This document shows positions 37,706 to 50,244 of a DNA stretch of 64,000 bases, in pieces. The notes under the pieces are model-generated. The model made no database searches, was not told where the DNA came from, and saw nothing but the letters and a program-made list of their open reading frames with translations. Each line of letters opens with the position of its first letter. Positions within the stretch are counted from its first letter, which is position 1. The position numbers and the translations under genes are program-made. The DNA comes from Stieleria marina. GTDB lineage: Bacteria; Planctomycetota; Planctomycetia; Pirellulales; Pirellulaceae. Location: assembly GCA_007741555.1 (NCBI GenBank), contig CP036526.1, positions 1,674,001 to 1,738,000 of the forward strand, read 5' to 3'.

Positions 37706-39424
37706 CTACAGGATACTCTGGAACTCTTCCCACGACTTGGTGTTTACGACGTCGCTGGCTGTCAAACCGCCTCGTCTGGCTTGCTTGATTCCGTACTGCA
37801 TCACGTCCATGCCGTCGGTGCTGTGTGCGTCGGTACTGATGACGATTGGGATGCCCATTCGCTTGGCGGCGGCAAGATGCAATTCGTTTAAATCCAAGCG
37901 TGCTGGATTGGCGTTTAACTCCATTAGCGTGCCGTGTTCCTTGGCGGCTTTCATCACCGCGTCCATGTCAACTTCGTAGGGAGGTCGGCGGTTGAGTAGG
38001 CGACCGGTCGGATGCGCGATGCAAGTGACGTGAGGATTTTCGACGGCTCCCAAAATGCGATCGGTGATTTGGTCGCGAGGCTGTTTCTGCCCGTAGTGAA
38101 CACTGGCCAGCACCCAGTCGGCTTGTGCCAGCACATCATCCGGCAGATCCATGCCGCCGGCTTCCAGAATGTCACATTCGATGCCTTTGAGAATGACGAG
38201 TCGGCCTTCGTACTCAGGGCGGATTTCGTCAATTGAATTCCATTGCGCCAGCAGACGCTCGGGAGTCAGTCCCATCGCCATCGAGACGCGCTGGCTGTGG
38301 TCGGTAATCGCGATGTACTTCATGCCGCGTTCGATCGCGGCATCGGCCATGTCGCGAATCGTGCCTTTGCCGTCTGTCGCCGTGGTGTGCATGTGCAAGT
38401 CACCGCAGATGTCTGATAGCTCGATCAAATCTGGCAGACTGCCCTGCTCTGCCGCTTTGAATTCGATGCGGTCTTCTCGCAATTCCGGTGCGATCCACGG
38501 AAGCCCGATCGCTGCGTACACGTCCTCTTCGGTTTCGCCAGCGACTTTCGTTTCATCGTCGGTGCGAAACACGCCGTACTCGTTGATCTTCATGCCTTTT
38601 TCTTTGGCGATCTTCCGCGTGTGAATGTTGTGCGCCTGCGAGCCGGTGAAATACTGAAGTGCCGCGCCGAACTGGTCTGCTTCGACGCATCGCATGTCGA
38701 CCTGGAAAGCTTTGCCGACGCGAATCGAGATCTTTGTGTCGCCGCGTCCGATCGTTTGGCTTCTATCGGGGTAAGCTTCCAGGTGATCCATGGCTGCGAT
38801 GCGATCGTCCGCAACGATCAGCAGATCCAAGTCGCCGATCGTGTCGCGACCGCGGCGGTAGCTGCCCGCCCACTGCATCTTTTCGATGCCGCTGCACCGC
38901 GACATGTGATCGCTGATATGGTGAGCGAGTTCATCGCCGGTGGCCCAGTAGATTCGCTCGCCGGCTTGTTTGGCGATCGCGATGCCTTCCAGGATGGAGT
39001 CTTCGGTTTTCTTGCCAAAGCCTTTCAGCTTGCCCACGGTGCCTTCTTGGCAAGCACGTTTTAGGTCGTCGAGCGATTCGATGCCTAGCTCCGCGTGAAT
39101 CTTGGCAGCTTTCTTTGCACCCAGTCCTGGAATGCGAGCCATCACGATGACGATCTCAGGAACTTCACCGCGGAGTTTTTCTAGTTGTGGCAAGTTGCCC
39201 GTGTCGACCAATACTTGCGTCTTTTCGACCAGCGTTTTGCCGATGCCAGGAACGTCTGAAAGTTTGCGCGACGCATCCGCCAAGATGTCAGCCACCGATT
39301 CGTCCAGTTCGCGGATCGCTTTGGCCCCGTTTTGGTACGCTCGAATGCGAAACGGATTTTCTCCTTTGAACTCGAGTAGCTCTGCCATCTCCTCAAACAC
39401 ACTTGCGATCGCTGCGTTGTCCAC
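37706..39424 (-). CDS. polX: Bacterial/archaeal-type DNA polymerase X with PHP domain
   Basis: PolX fills short gaps in DNA repair and its PHP domain removes 3' ends. I start it at GTG 39424, giving 572 residues and the family N-terminus VDNAAIASVFEEMAELLE. A longer frame to 39538 gives a 38-residue leader without likeness. The helix-hairpin-helix stretches VPGIGKTLVEK and IPGLGAKKAAK are present. The polymerase active site reads GSYRRGRDTIGDLDLLI with a further Asp in FQVDMR. The PHP metal ligands are all visible: DLHMHTTATDG, ITDHS, GIECDIL, SVHYGQ, HPTGR and STDAHS. It is monocistronic. Confidence 0.94.
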   Translation of the reverse strand: MDNAAIASVFEEMAELLEFKGENPFRIRAYQNGAKAIRELDESVADILADASRKLSDVPGIGKTLVEKTQVLVDTGNLPQLEKLRGEVPEIVIVMARIPGLGAKKAAKIHAELGIESLDDLKRACQEGTVGKLKGFGKKTEDSILEGIAIAKQAGERIYWATGDELAHHISDHMSRCSGIEKMQWAGSYRRGRDTIGDLDLLIVADDRIAAMDHLEAYPDRSQTIGRGDTKISIRVGKAFQVDMRCVEADQFGAALQYFTGSQAHNIHTRKIAKEKGMKINEYGVFRTDDETKVAGETEEDVYAAIGLPWIAPELREDRIEFKAAEQGSLPDLIELSDICGDLHMHTTATDGKGTIRDMADAAIERGMKYIAITDHSQRVSMAMGLTPERLLAQWNSIDEIRPEYEGRLVILKGIECDILEAGGMDLPDDVLAQADWVLASVHYGQKQPRDQITDRILGAVENPHVTCIAHPTGRLLNRRPPYEVDMDAVMKAAKEHGTLMELNANPARLDLNELHLAAAKRMGIPIVISTDAHSTDGMDVMQYGIKQARRGGLTASDVVNTKSWEEFQSIL

Positions 39425-39567
39425 TGCTTGATTATTCCGGTACGTGGTGTGCCAGTCGGTGTCGTGGCTTGTTTGCTTTCCGAGGCGTTTAAGATTAACC
39501 GAACTCCCGTCGATTCGGGAGTCAGCCAGTAAACGCACTTTCGCAGCGTCTTTTGGATGGTTTCGCG

Positions 39568-40788
39568 TTAGTCAAATGCTGCTGGCCTTTCCACTACTTT
39601 CCATGTGTCGCTGCCAGGTGCTCGGAATTGAATGAACCTAAGGTTGTTGGATCCCCAAAGTTCATTCACCCTGGCTTCTGTGATGGGGTCATTCAGTCTT
39701 AAGTGTGTGCGGCCAAAGAAACGGATTGCTTTTCTTAGTTTGTCGGTGCTGCTGTTTGAGGTCGTCAGACGCCAAGCGAACCCGCTTACGTCGACAGGGG
39801 GAACGCGAGGAGATTCGTCCGTTCGTTCCGGCACGTTTTGCAGGTCGATCGCCTGTAGATCAAGGCCTTGGCAGGGCACACCGGCAAGAGCGTTCCACGC
39901 CGCGTCGCTCAAGTGGCCCGATTTGATACGCAGATTGCCGTAGCCGCTACCGATTTCTAGGGCTTGGAGAGAATCAGCGGAATGTTCAATTAGGTTTAGC
40001 TCAAGTGTGTAGAGGCTTGGGAGGGCGGAGATTTGTTTTGCTTGAACTGATGTCAGCACGTCGCCTTGGAGATTCAGGTTGCTCACTCGGCCCAGTTTTG
40101 AAAGATCGCCTGTGCGGTTGTTGATCGAAAGTGAGAAGTTGCTGTACCTGTGCTGCAGTTTGCTCAGTGCCTTGCCATCTTCGTCCGAATAGTGGTCGAT
40201 GGAAAAGAAAAGTCTCGGCTCTTCGAGTTTATTCAGCCAGTCGACCAGTTCTGGCGAGACCGCAGGTGCGCGCTCATCGCGTCGCAGGTTCAGCGATCGG
40301 ATAGACGATCCCAATTCTCGAAAGGGGATGCTTTGTAAACGCCCTATATCGCCATGGATGGACGAGATCTTTGTCATGCAGTCCGGGCCGATCCGGTTGG
40401 CCAGCCAGGTGGGCAGCATGACCCCGTCGTGTGTGCGTTTCCATTCACCCAGTTCGTCGGGGGCGCGCCCGCGAAAAGTCAAGCCAGCGTCGCGAAGCAT
40501 GTTCGCGTGACGTTGCAATTTAAAAAACGGATCAAGGGCCGCAAAGCAAGCGAACCCCAACGCGATCAAAAGTGGGAATCCAAAGACGGTCAGCGACAAA
40601 GTCAGCTTGCCGCGTAGTTGAAACAGCCGAACAAGAATGAACACGCTCAGCGAAGACAGGGCGGCCAAAGCAACTCCCAGCATCGGTTGGCCAGCGAAGT
40701 AGCTTGTGCCGAAGTAGACCGGCAGGATTACCGCGATCGAGGCGAAGTACGGCAGCAGTCGGCGTCGTGTTCGCGACGGTGAGATCAC
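39568..40788 (-). CDS. Membrane-anchored protein with leucine-rich-like tail
   Basis: The 406-residue protein starts at GTG 40788 and has three membrane helices in the first 110 residues (LLPYFASIAVILPVYFG, LGVALAALSSLSVFIL, LTVFGFPLLIALGFACF). The rest is exterior and has irregular Leu/Asn repeats (SNLNLQGDVL, LYTLELNLIEHS, NLRIKSGHLSD, QGLDLQAIDLQN), suggesting a degenerate leucine-rich repeat fold. No catalytic motif is seen. It follows polX's start region by 140 bp in the same direction. Confidence 0.75.
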   Translation of the reverse strand: MISPSRTRRRLLPYFASIAVILPVYFGTSYFAGQPMLGVALAALSSLSVFILVRLFQLRGKLTLSLTVFGFPLLIALGFACFAALDPFFKLQRHANMLRDAGLTFRGRAPDELGEWKRTHDGVMLPTWLANRIGPDCMTKISSIHGDIGRLQSIPFRELGSSIRSLNLRRDERAPAVSPELVDWLNKLEEPRLFFSIDHYSDEDGKALSKLQHRYSNFSLSINNRTGDLSKLGRVSNLNLQGDVLTSVQAKQISALPSLYTLELNLIEHSADSLQALEIGSGYGNLRIKSGHLSDAAWNALAGVPCQGLDLQAIDLQNVPERTDESPRVPPVDVSGFAWRLTTSNSSTDKLRKAIRFFGRTHLRLNDPITEARVNELWGSNNLRFIQFRAPGSDTWKVVERPAAFD

Positions 40789-40882
40789 GGGCGAATTTCG
40801 GAAATGATAGGCAATCGAAACAGTAACGATGTCAGTCTATCACAAAGTCTCTGTCCTCCACTGTGAACCGGCCTGGTTGCGA

Positions 40883-43012
40883 TTACAGCGGCAGCCAGCC
40901 GTCGGTGTCTCGCAAGATCGGCTCGATCGATTTGGCTGGTGCTGAGGGCCGCTTGCCTTGGAACTGCTTGAGCGAAAGATTGGCTTCGCGGACGGGAACA
41001 CGAACGCGAGCCGAAGCACTGTTGGCGGTGCCACGTTTGTACCAGCCGTCGTCGGCGGATGGTTGCTCGGTGGCGGGCGGAAGTTTTGGAGCTCGAATAT
41101 CGAGATCGCGAACACTTGGGGCTTGGATGCCGAGACTTTCGCTATTGGGACTTTCGCTATTGGGGCCTGGCATCTTGGATTCGTAGCGAGGTGTGATGTC
41201 AAAGCTTGGCTGAGTGACGCGATTGGCTTCGGCGTCGCGTTGGCGAAAAGGCGATGGTTCAGGATTGGGATCCGGGATCGGACGCAGCGTGCTGTAGGCT
41301 GGCGCGACGGGTCGTTCTGCAGTTGCTTCGGTGCGACTGACAGGTTGTTGTGCGCGTGGTTGTGACAGCGGGGGAGCAACAGGGGCAAGCTGCGTGTAGC
41401 TTTGCTCTCGCGATTGACGTGGCTCGGGCGTGTAGCGAGGTTGTGCTTGATAGCGACTGCGTCCCAAAGGGCCGTTCAGATCGACCGGCTCGTCGTCGAT
41501 GGGTGACTTGTAATACGAGCTTTGGTCGACGTCCTCTTTCTTGTTGAAATCTTCGTCGGCGTACGGCGTCACGTCGCGGCGATACAAGCCGTCGCGGTAG
41601 GTGTCTTCGTCGTTGCGTGGGCGTGCCGATTCAAGACGAGGCTGTCCAACGTTGTCTTGGTCAGTTCCACGGGCTGACGACTCGGGGCGTCCGGTAAGTG
41701 GCTGGGTGTTTTGTTGGTAGTAACCACCGCGTGGTTCGGTCGATGGAATGGGGATCACATCGCGATCGTTGGGCGAATCGATTCCGCCAACTTGACCAAC
41801 CGCGCCTTGGTTGTCGAATGAACTGGAGTTGTCGAACTGTGGTCCGTAGTTGGGTGCCGGAGCGTAGTTTGGATTTTGTGCGTAGCCAGGATTAGCCGCA
41901 TACGGATTGGGGCCGTAAGGCTGCGGAGCTGGGCTCGCAGCTATCCCGCAACCGCCGCTTCCGCAGGGCATCGGTGGTCCAATGGGAGTGACAGTCGTGC
42001 CTTGGTTGCCGAAGCCGCCAGGCAGTAGTCCACCGCCAGGCTGAAAGCTGTTGTAGGGAGTGCGCTGAAGTTGTTGTACGTAGGAGCTGCACGCTTGCTG
42101 GGTCGTGACCGTGGTGCCGGTGATCGGGTCAACGGCCGTCATTGGACGGTAATAGGTGATGGGAGCTCGGTAGTACGACGACTGGTAGTTGGTTCCCAGT
42201 AGCGATCCAAAGAATCGGGCCAGGCCACCGACGCGTGGGCGCGGTGCATTCGGAAACAGGGGATCAATGACAGGGCCGTTCAGCGATGCCGCGGGGGTGA
42301 TTTGCGAAGTGCCGTATCCAGCTGCGTACGGCTGTGGCACCGCTCCGAAGGTGTTGGGGTAAACGTTGCCAGTTCCGTAAAACGGATTCGAAGTCGTGTT
42401 GGCGCCGCGGAGTGCGCGAGCAATCGGGACTTCACCACCAACATTGGGGCGACCGAAAGCCGGCTGAGCCAATGATGGCTGAACTAACGACGGACGGTAC
42501 GAAAGTGCAGGAGCCGCCATCGTCGGAACCGTGTTGAACGGCTGTGCGCCCACAGGTGGGCCGACAGTCGTATTGGTGACTGCCCACGGTGTCGGTGCGG
42601 CTGCCGCTGGCGGCAAAGTTGGCTGCGCACCGTAATTGGCTGCATAGCCGCTGCCCGCCGGATTCAAAGGCGTCCAGTTGCTAACGGGAGCGACAGTTCC
42701 GCTAGGCGGCAATTGATACGCAGTTCGATTCGCACCATAGCCACTCGGTGTACCGTAGCCACTGACAACGGGGCGTCCGGTGTAAACCGACGGATTGTCG
42801 TACGTCTGCATTTGGGCCTGGTAACCCGCGACTGGGGAGACACCCACCGGAGCAGCGCCCATGGGGACCACGGCCGTGGGCGCGTATCCAGCGGCGTAAG
42901 TCGTGGGGGTTCTGCCGAAAAGCCAATCGCCAAAACCTGCGTCAGCTGAGCTGGCAGCGACAAACGAGGTGGCGAGGGTGAGCAGTACGGCTGAAAGGTG
43001 TCGAGTCGACAT
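40883..43012 (-). CDS. Large exported Pro/Gly/Gln/Tyr-rich protein
   Basis: The 709-residue protein has a signal peptide (MSTRHLSAVLLTLATSFVAA then SSADAG) followed by GFGDWLFGR. The remainder is low-complexity, rich in Pro, Gly, Ala, Gln, Asn and Tyr, with many PNY, GYG and NPY turns and a central AP/PN-rich stretch (PNPYAANPGYAQNPNYAP). The C-terminal third is more charged, with RQ/RP runs. It looks like a disordered secreted or cell-surface structural protein; planctomycetes have several with a DWLFGR-type head. No enzyme motif is present. It is divergent from groEL1 across 870 bp. Confidence 0.78.
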   Translation of the reverse strand: MSTRHLSAVLLTLATSFVAASSADAGFGDWLFGRTPTTYAAGYAPTAVVPMGAAPVGVSPVAGYQAQMQTYDNPSVYTGRPVVSGYGTPSGYGANRTAYQLPPSGTVAPVSNWTPLNPAGSGYAANYGAQPTLPPAAAAPTPWAVTNTTVGPPVGAQPFNTVPTMAAPALSYRPSLVQPSLAQPAFGRPNVGGEVPIARALRGANTTSNPFYGTGNVYPNTFGAVPQPYAAGYGTSQITPAASLNGPVIDPLFPNAPRPRVGGLARFFGSLLGTNYQSSYYRAPITYYRPMTAVDPITGTTVTTQQACSSYVQQLQRTPYNSFQPGGGLLPGGFGNQGTTVTPIGPPMPCGSGGCGIAASPAPQPYGPNPYAANPGYAQNPNYAPAPNYGPQFDNSSSFDNQGAVGQVGGIDSPNDRDVIPIPSTEPRGGYYQQNTQPLTGRPESSARGTDQDNVGQPRLESARPRNDEDTYRDGLYRRDVTPYADEDFNKKEDVDQSSYYKSPIDDEPVDLNGPLGRSRYQAQPRYTPEPRQSREQSYTQLAPVAPPLSQPRAQQPVSRTEATAERPVAPAYSTLRPIPDPNPEPSPFRQRDAEANRVTQPSFDITPRYESKMPGPNSESPNSESLGIQAPSVRDLDIRAPKLPPATEQPSADDGWYKRGTANSASARVRVPVREANLSLKQFQGKRPSAPAKSIEPILRDTDGWLPL

Positions 43013-43290
43013 CGACCAAATCCCATGCAGGTGTGAGTTTCACGGCGCAAAAGCACGCCAGCGAACTCCGCACGGACGGTTCCAGCAGAGTTCCGTTGTA
43101 AATGAACGCCGCAGCTAGGGTTTGGTCAACGAAACATGAGTGTCGCTGGGCAGCTTGGAAAAGTTTTTGGGCCGTCCCGCAGCGGATAAACCGGCTGGGC
43201 GGGTTGTGCCGAATGATTTTGTCGCCGACTTGGACAAAACGATTGGAGCGAAATGAAAGCAAAACCGGGGAGAAGCGTGAAACGCGGTGG

Positions 43291-43313
43291 GCCGCTGGCG
43301 CTAGCCACGGGCC
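43291..43313. repeat. GC-rich dispersed repeat, forward copy
   Basis: GCCGCTGGCGCTAGCCACGG followed by GCC; member of the family also present at 37601, 45623 and 47782. Confidence 0.75.
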
Positions 43314-43488
43314 CATCATCCAGCACTCTCCATTTCCAGAACTCTCAATCCGTGTTTTGTTGCGGTGCGTCATCAGGTCGCACCAAGGTCGGGGCGTAGT
43401 AAGACGGGGCGCTTCAAGAACGCCCGGCCCCATCTGTCTCGGCCTTTGCCAAGCAGGTTTTTGGCAGGCAGATTGATGTCCCTAAATG

Positions 43489-43511
43489 TCCGTGGCTAGC
43501 GCCAGCGGCTC
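43489..43511. repeat. GC-rich dispersed repeat, reverse copy
   Basis: TCCGTGGCTAGCGCCAGCGG is the reverse complement type of the family. It lies 175 bp from the forward copy at 43291, so the two could pair. Confidence 0.75.
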
Positions 43512-43813
43512 ACAACTTGGGCGGTCCTTGGTCCGCGCCGGCGGCTCAGTTGTGGTTTCCGCCCCTTCTGCCAAGCTGGCACAGCCGCTAGGATCTCGGC
43601 CCGGGCTGGTATGGATAGGCAGCTGCTAAATCGTTGGCTTGTCGCGACTTGCGGCACAATGTGGGTCTGGCGAAATGCCATTGGCACACAGGTTGCTCTA
43701 GTGGGGACATCAATGATGGCCCTGCCAGCGGTGCGCTGTCGAAAGGCTGCGGCGCAGAGTTGCACTCGGGATTTCCCGACATGATCCGGACATCACAGAA
43801 CCATTCAAATTAA

Positions 43814-45598
<1,785 letters not shown>

Positions 45599-45622
45599 GC
45601 CGCTCTGCGATCCCGTTGGTGA

Positions 45623-45644
45623 GCCGTTGGCGCTCGCCACGGGT
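45623..45644. repeat. GC-rich dispersed repeat between groEL1 and groES
   Basis: GCCGTTGGCGCTCGCCACGG, a member of the family, lies 24 bp after the groEL1 stop. A 7-bp stem with a 10-nt loop follows at 45722-45745 (GGCCGAC / GTCGGCC). Confidence 0.7.
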
Positions 45645-45794
45645 CTTTTCACCAAGACTCGTCATTCCGATAAGGGCTCGAGGCTAGTGCCAAGGGCCAA
45701 CAAGTAATCGAAGTGCTATTTGGCCGACTCGCCCGCGGGTCGGCCTTGCAAAACAAACCAACAAACCAACATTCAATAGAAGAAGATCCAAACG

Positions 45795-46091
45795 ATGGCA
45801 AAACTTAACTTGCGACCTCTCGACGACCGCGTTGTTGTTCAGCCCGAAGCTGCCGAAGAAACCACTGCTGGCGGAATCGTGCTTCCTGATTCGGCTCAAG
45901 AAAAACCACAGCGTGGCAAGATCGTTGCCGTGGGCCCAGGCAAATTGCTTGATAGCGGTAACCGTGGCGAACTGAGCGTCGATGTCGGCGATACCGTGAT
46001 CTACGGCAAGTACGGCGGAAGCGAAATCGAAGTGGACGGCCAAGACATGAAGATTCTCCGCGAGAGCGACATCTTGGCAAAGGTTCTGTAG
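45795..46091 (+). CDS. groES: Co-chaperonin GroES
   Basis: The 98-residue lid of the GroEL cage. It shows [20 protein letters not shown], a mobile loop region ([20 protein letters not shown]) with the GIVLP GroEL contact, and the closing [25 protein letters not shown]. The length and motifs are standard. It sits between the two groEL genes, 196 bp after groEL1 and 58 bp before groEL2. Confidence 0.97.
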   Translation: MAKLNLRPLDDRVVVQPEAAEETTAGGIVLPDSAQEKPQRGKIVAVGPGKLLDSGNRGELSVDVGDTVIYGKYGGSEIEVDGQDMKILRESDILAKVL

Positions 46092-46149
46092 TTCGACCTG
46101 ACCTGCAAAACTCTCTTACAAACCACACAAACAATCGAGGAATTTTCTC

Positions 46150-47769
<1,620 letters not shown>

Positions 47770-47781
47770 AGCATTTGTTTT

Positions 47782-47852
47782 AGCCGCTGGCGTTAGCCAC
47801 GGGCCTTGCGGTCCGATAGCGGTGAGAAGGCCCGTGGCTAGCGCCGGCGGCT
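47782..47852 (+). repeat. 24-bp-stem hairpin behind groEL2 made by inverted dispersed repeats
   Basis: The left arm 47782-47805 and right arm 47829-47852 pair along all 24 positions with two G-U wobbles and a 23-nt loop. It begins 12 bp after the groEL2 stop. Both arms belong to the GC-rich dispersed repeat family. There is no T-tract directly after it, so it may protect the mRNA 3' end rather than terminate. Confidence 0.85.
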
Positions 47853-47908
47853 CCAGATGAGAGCCGCCAACGCAGTCCTGGCCTACGATCAAGTTCACGA
47901 TCACACAT

Positions 47909-47943
47909 AACGGGTCGCTCGCCATTGGCAGCGACCCGTTTTC
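47909..47943 (+). terminator. Intrinsic terminator between groEL2 and dnaJ
   Basis: A perfect 10-bp stem (ACGGGTCGCT / AGCGACCCGT) with a 10-nt loop is followed by TTTTC. It ends 26 bp before the dnaJ start. It suggests that dnaJ-grpE is a separate transcript, or an attenuated one, from the groEL block. Confidence 0.75.
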
Positions 47944-47968
47944 GATATTCATTCGCCGACGCACCATC

Positions 47969-49132
47969 ATGGCAGATAAACGCGACTACTACGAAATCCT
48001 TTACGTCGAACGAACTGCGTCGAAGCCGGACCTCGATCGCGCGTACCGTAAACTTGCGATCAAATATCATCCGGATAGCAGCAAGGACGAAAACGCGGTC
48101 GAGAAATTCAAGGAAGCCTCCGAAGCTTACGAAGTTCTCTCTGACGCCGAAAAACGTGCTCGCTACGATCAGTATGGCCACGCGGGATTAGAAGGCGGTG
48201 GTCACCAGTTCAACGACGTCGAAGACATCTTCGAGGCCTTTGGTGACTTGTTTGGCGGCGGCGGTGGTGGCGGAAGCATCTTCGGCGACCTGTTCGGTGG
48301 TGGCGGACGCAGAAGCGGAGGCGGTCGTCGATCGCGACGTGGCGCGGACATTCGCTGTAACGTCACGCTGACTTTGGAAGAAGCCGCTCGCGGAACCAGT
48401 AAAGACATTTCCTTTCGCCGACGCGTTTTGTGCGAATCCTGCGAAGGCAGCGGAGCAGCACCCGGCAGCCAGCCCGTCACTTGCAACACCTGTGGCGGTC
48501 GCGGACAAGTGATTCAGTCAGCGGGCATTTTGCGTGTCCAAACTGCGTGTCCCAACTGCAATGGCGCGGGACAACAAATCAGTGAACCCTGTGGCGATTG
48601 CCGCGGAACGGGGCTGGAGAACAAAAAGGCCGAGCTGACGGTCGAGATCCCGGCCGGTGTCGACGATGGTATGCGAGTCCGAGTGCAGGGCGAAGGCGAA
48701 GCCAGTCCCGATGGCGGACCACGTGGTGACTGCTACTGTTTTATCACCGTGCGCCCGCACGATTTGTTCAAACGTGACGGCAGCCATCTGATACTGCAGC
48801 TACCGATTTCGTACACACAGGCAGCGTTGGGGGCGAACATCGAAGTGCCCACCTTGGACGGTCCCGAGCAACTGACCGTTGCAGCTGGAACTCAAACCGG
48901 CGAAGTGTTCACATTGAAAGGAAAAGGCGTGGTCGATCCACGCGGCGGCCCTGCTGGCGACTTGATGATTCAAGTGTTCATCGAAGTGCCAAAGAAGCTG
49001 GCGGCCGAACAGGAAAAGCTGCTGCGAGAGTTGGCAGACCTAGAACACCAAGATGTTTTGCCACATCGAAAATCATTTGTTGAGAAGCTGAAGACGTTTT
49101 TTGACACCGACACACAACCGCAAGAAACATGA
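47969..49132 (+). CDS. dnaJ: Chaperone DnaJ
   Basis: DnaJ stimulates the DnaK ATPase and delivers substrates. The 387-residue protein has the J domain with H34-P35-D36, a Gly/Phe-rich region (GGHQF to FGDLFGGGG, unusually Gly-rich with two FGDLFGGGG repeats), the four zinc-binding CxxCxGxG repeats (CESCEGSG, CNTCGGRG, CPNCNGAG, CGDCRGTG) and a C-terminal substrate domain. It overlaps grpE by 4 bp (ATGA), so the two are translationally coupled. No dnaK lies in the window. Confidence 0.97.
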   Translation: MADKRDYYEILYVERTASKPDLDRAYRKLAIKYHPDSSKDENAVEKFKEASEAYEVLSDAEKRARYDQYGHAGLEGGGHQFNDVEDIFEAFGDLFGGGGGGGSIFGDLFGGGGRRSGGGRRSRRGADIRCNVTLTLEEAARGTSKDISFRRRVLCESCEGSGAAPGSQPVTCNTCGGRGQVIQSAGILRVQTACPNCNGAGQQISEPCGDCRGTGLENKKAELTVEIPAGVDDGMRVRVQGEGEASPDGGPRGDCYCFITVRPHDLFKRDGSHLILQLPISYTQAALGANIEVPTLDGPEQLTVAAGTQTGEVFTLKGKGVVDPRGGPAGDLMIQVFIEVPKKLAAEQEKLLRELADLEHQDVLPHRKSFVEKLKTFFDTDTQPQET

Positions 49133-49698
49133 GTGAAGCGATGAGTGAGAACGAAATCGACGAACCAATTGACGATGAATCCAATGCAACGGACGACGCG
49201 TTTGCATCGGGCGATATCGACGAAGTGGAAACACGCGATGAGGAAATGGATCGGTTGCGCGAAGCTGCCGATTCAGCCGATAAACGCGTGTTGATGGCGC
49301 AGGCGGAAGCGGAGAACTTTCGCAAACGGATGCGTCGTGATTACGAAGACCAGCTGAAATACGCAGCCGTCCCACTGGTCAACGACATCCTTCAAGTACG
49401 CGATAACTTGTGGCGTGCATTGGAAGCTGCCCAGTCAGCAGAGGACAACGCGGGCCTGAAAGAAGGCGTCGCCATGGTTGCCAAGCAGTTGGACGATCAA
49501 CTTGCCAAGCACGGGGTCAAAGAGATCCCGGCTGCTGGCGAGCTGTTTGATCCCAATTATCACGAAGCGATCTCGCAAATGCCCAGTGCGGATCACGCCG
49601 AGGGCATGGTGGCGCACGTCGCTGCGACGGGTTTTCAAATGCATGAACGTGTGATTCGCCCTAGCCAAGTCGTTGTCAGTACCGGATCGCCTTCTTAA
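49129..49698 (+). CDS. grpE: Nucleotide exchange factor GrpE
   Basis: GrpE releases ADP from DnaK. The 189-residue protein has an acidic, disordered N-terminus (DEPIDDESNATDDA), a long coiled coil (RLREAADSADKRVLMAQAE then FRKRMRRDYEDQLKYA) and the beta-wing domain with LFDPNYHEAISQ and VIRPSQVVVSTG, all family hallmarks. It starts inside the last codons of dnaJ. Its order after dnaJ (not before dnaK) is unusual. A 19-bp hairpin follows at 49711. Confidence 0.96.
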   Translation: MSEAMSENEIDEPIDDESNATDDAFASGDIDEVETRDEEMDRLREAADSADKRVLMAQAEAENFRKRMRRDYEDQLKYAAVPLVNDILQVRDNLWRALEAAQSAEDNAGLKEGVAMVAKQLDDQLAKHGVKEIPAAGELFDPNYHEAISQMPSADHAEGMVAHVAATGFQMHERVIRPSQVVVSTGSPS

Positions 49699-49710
49699 TC
49701 ATTTACTTCG

Positions 49711-49760
49711 CCGAACGCTCTGCGATCGGTTCTTTCACTTCCCGACCGCGGAGCGTTCGG
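49711..49760 (+). terminator. Strong inverted repeat behind grpE
   Basis: Two 19-nt arms (49711-49729 and 49742-49760) pair with only one mismatch and one wobble; arms begin CCGAACGCTC and end GAGCGTTCGG. There is no T-run after it, so termination would be factor-assisted, or the hairpin stabilises the mRNA. Confidence 0.6.
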
Positions 49761-49784
49761 CCACTTTCAACTGTTCGATCAGCC

Positions 49785-50087
49785 ATGCCCACCTACGATT
49801 ACGAATGTGAAGCCTGCGGTCATGCCTTGGAGATTTTCCAAGGTATCAATGACCTTGTTAAAAAGAAGTGTCCAGAGTGCAAGAAGAACAAGCTGAAACG
49901 CCAGTTCGGCACGGGCGCCGCGATCGTGTTCAAAGGCAGCGGTTTTTATCAGACCGACTACCGCAGCGAAGGCTACAAGCAGGCCGCGAAGAAAGACAGT
50001 GAGTCCAAGTCGGAAAAGAAATCCGATAGCAAGAAGTCCGATGCAAAATCGTCCGATCCCAAAAGCAGTAAAAAGAAGTCCGACTAA
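49785..50087 (+). CDS. FmdB-type zinc ribbon protein
   Basis: The 100-residue protein begins with the FmdB/CxxC_CxxC_SSSS zinc ribbon: MPTYDYECEACGHALEIFQ and KKKCPECKKNKLKRQF, giving two CxxC pairs. A Ser/Lys/Asp-rich disordered tail (about residues 65-100) follows. Family members are named after a formamidase regulator, but function is generally unknown. It lies 86 bp after grpE, behind a hairpin, so cotranscription with the chaperones is uncertain. Confidence 0.88.
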   Translation: MPTYDYECEACGHALEIFQGINDLVKKKCPECKKNKLKRQFGTGAAIVFKGSGFYQTDYRSEGYKQAAKKDSESKSEKKSDSKKSDAKSSDPKSSKKKSD

Positions 50088-50131
50088 AACTCGGTCGCAG
50101 GTTTGCCGTCAACGATGATTGCGCGTAGCCC

Positions 50132-50152
50132 AGCGAGGGCCAAGGCCTCGCT
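50132..50152 (+). terminator. Hairpin behind the FmdB-type gene
   Basis: The near-perfect inverted repeat around GCGAGGGCCAAGGCCTCGC is followed by a pyrimidine run (TCTCTTCT). It is a plausible but weak terminator 45 bp after the stop at 50087. Confidence 0.4.
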
Positions 50153-50244
50153 CTCTTCTGTGTCGGCAGACGTAGCACGGTGTTAGCATTACGGTGCCGC
50201 ATTATCGTTCGCTGTTGAATCGAAGCGGAACAGGATAAGAAATC

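Noticed and set aside
42942-43433. 163-residue minus-strand frame upstream of the Pro/Gly/Tyr protein
   Set aside because: It crosses dispersed repeats and shows no protein character.
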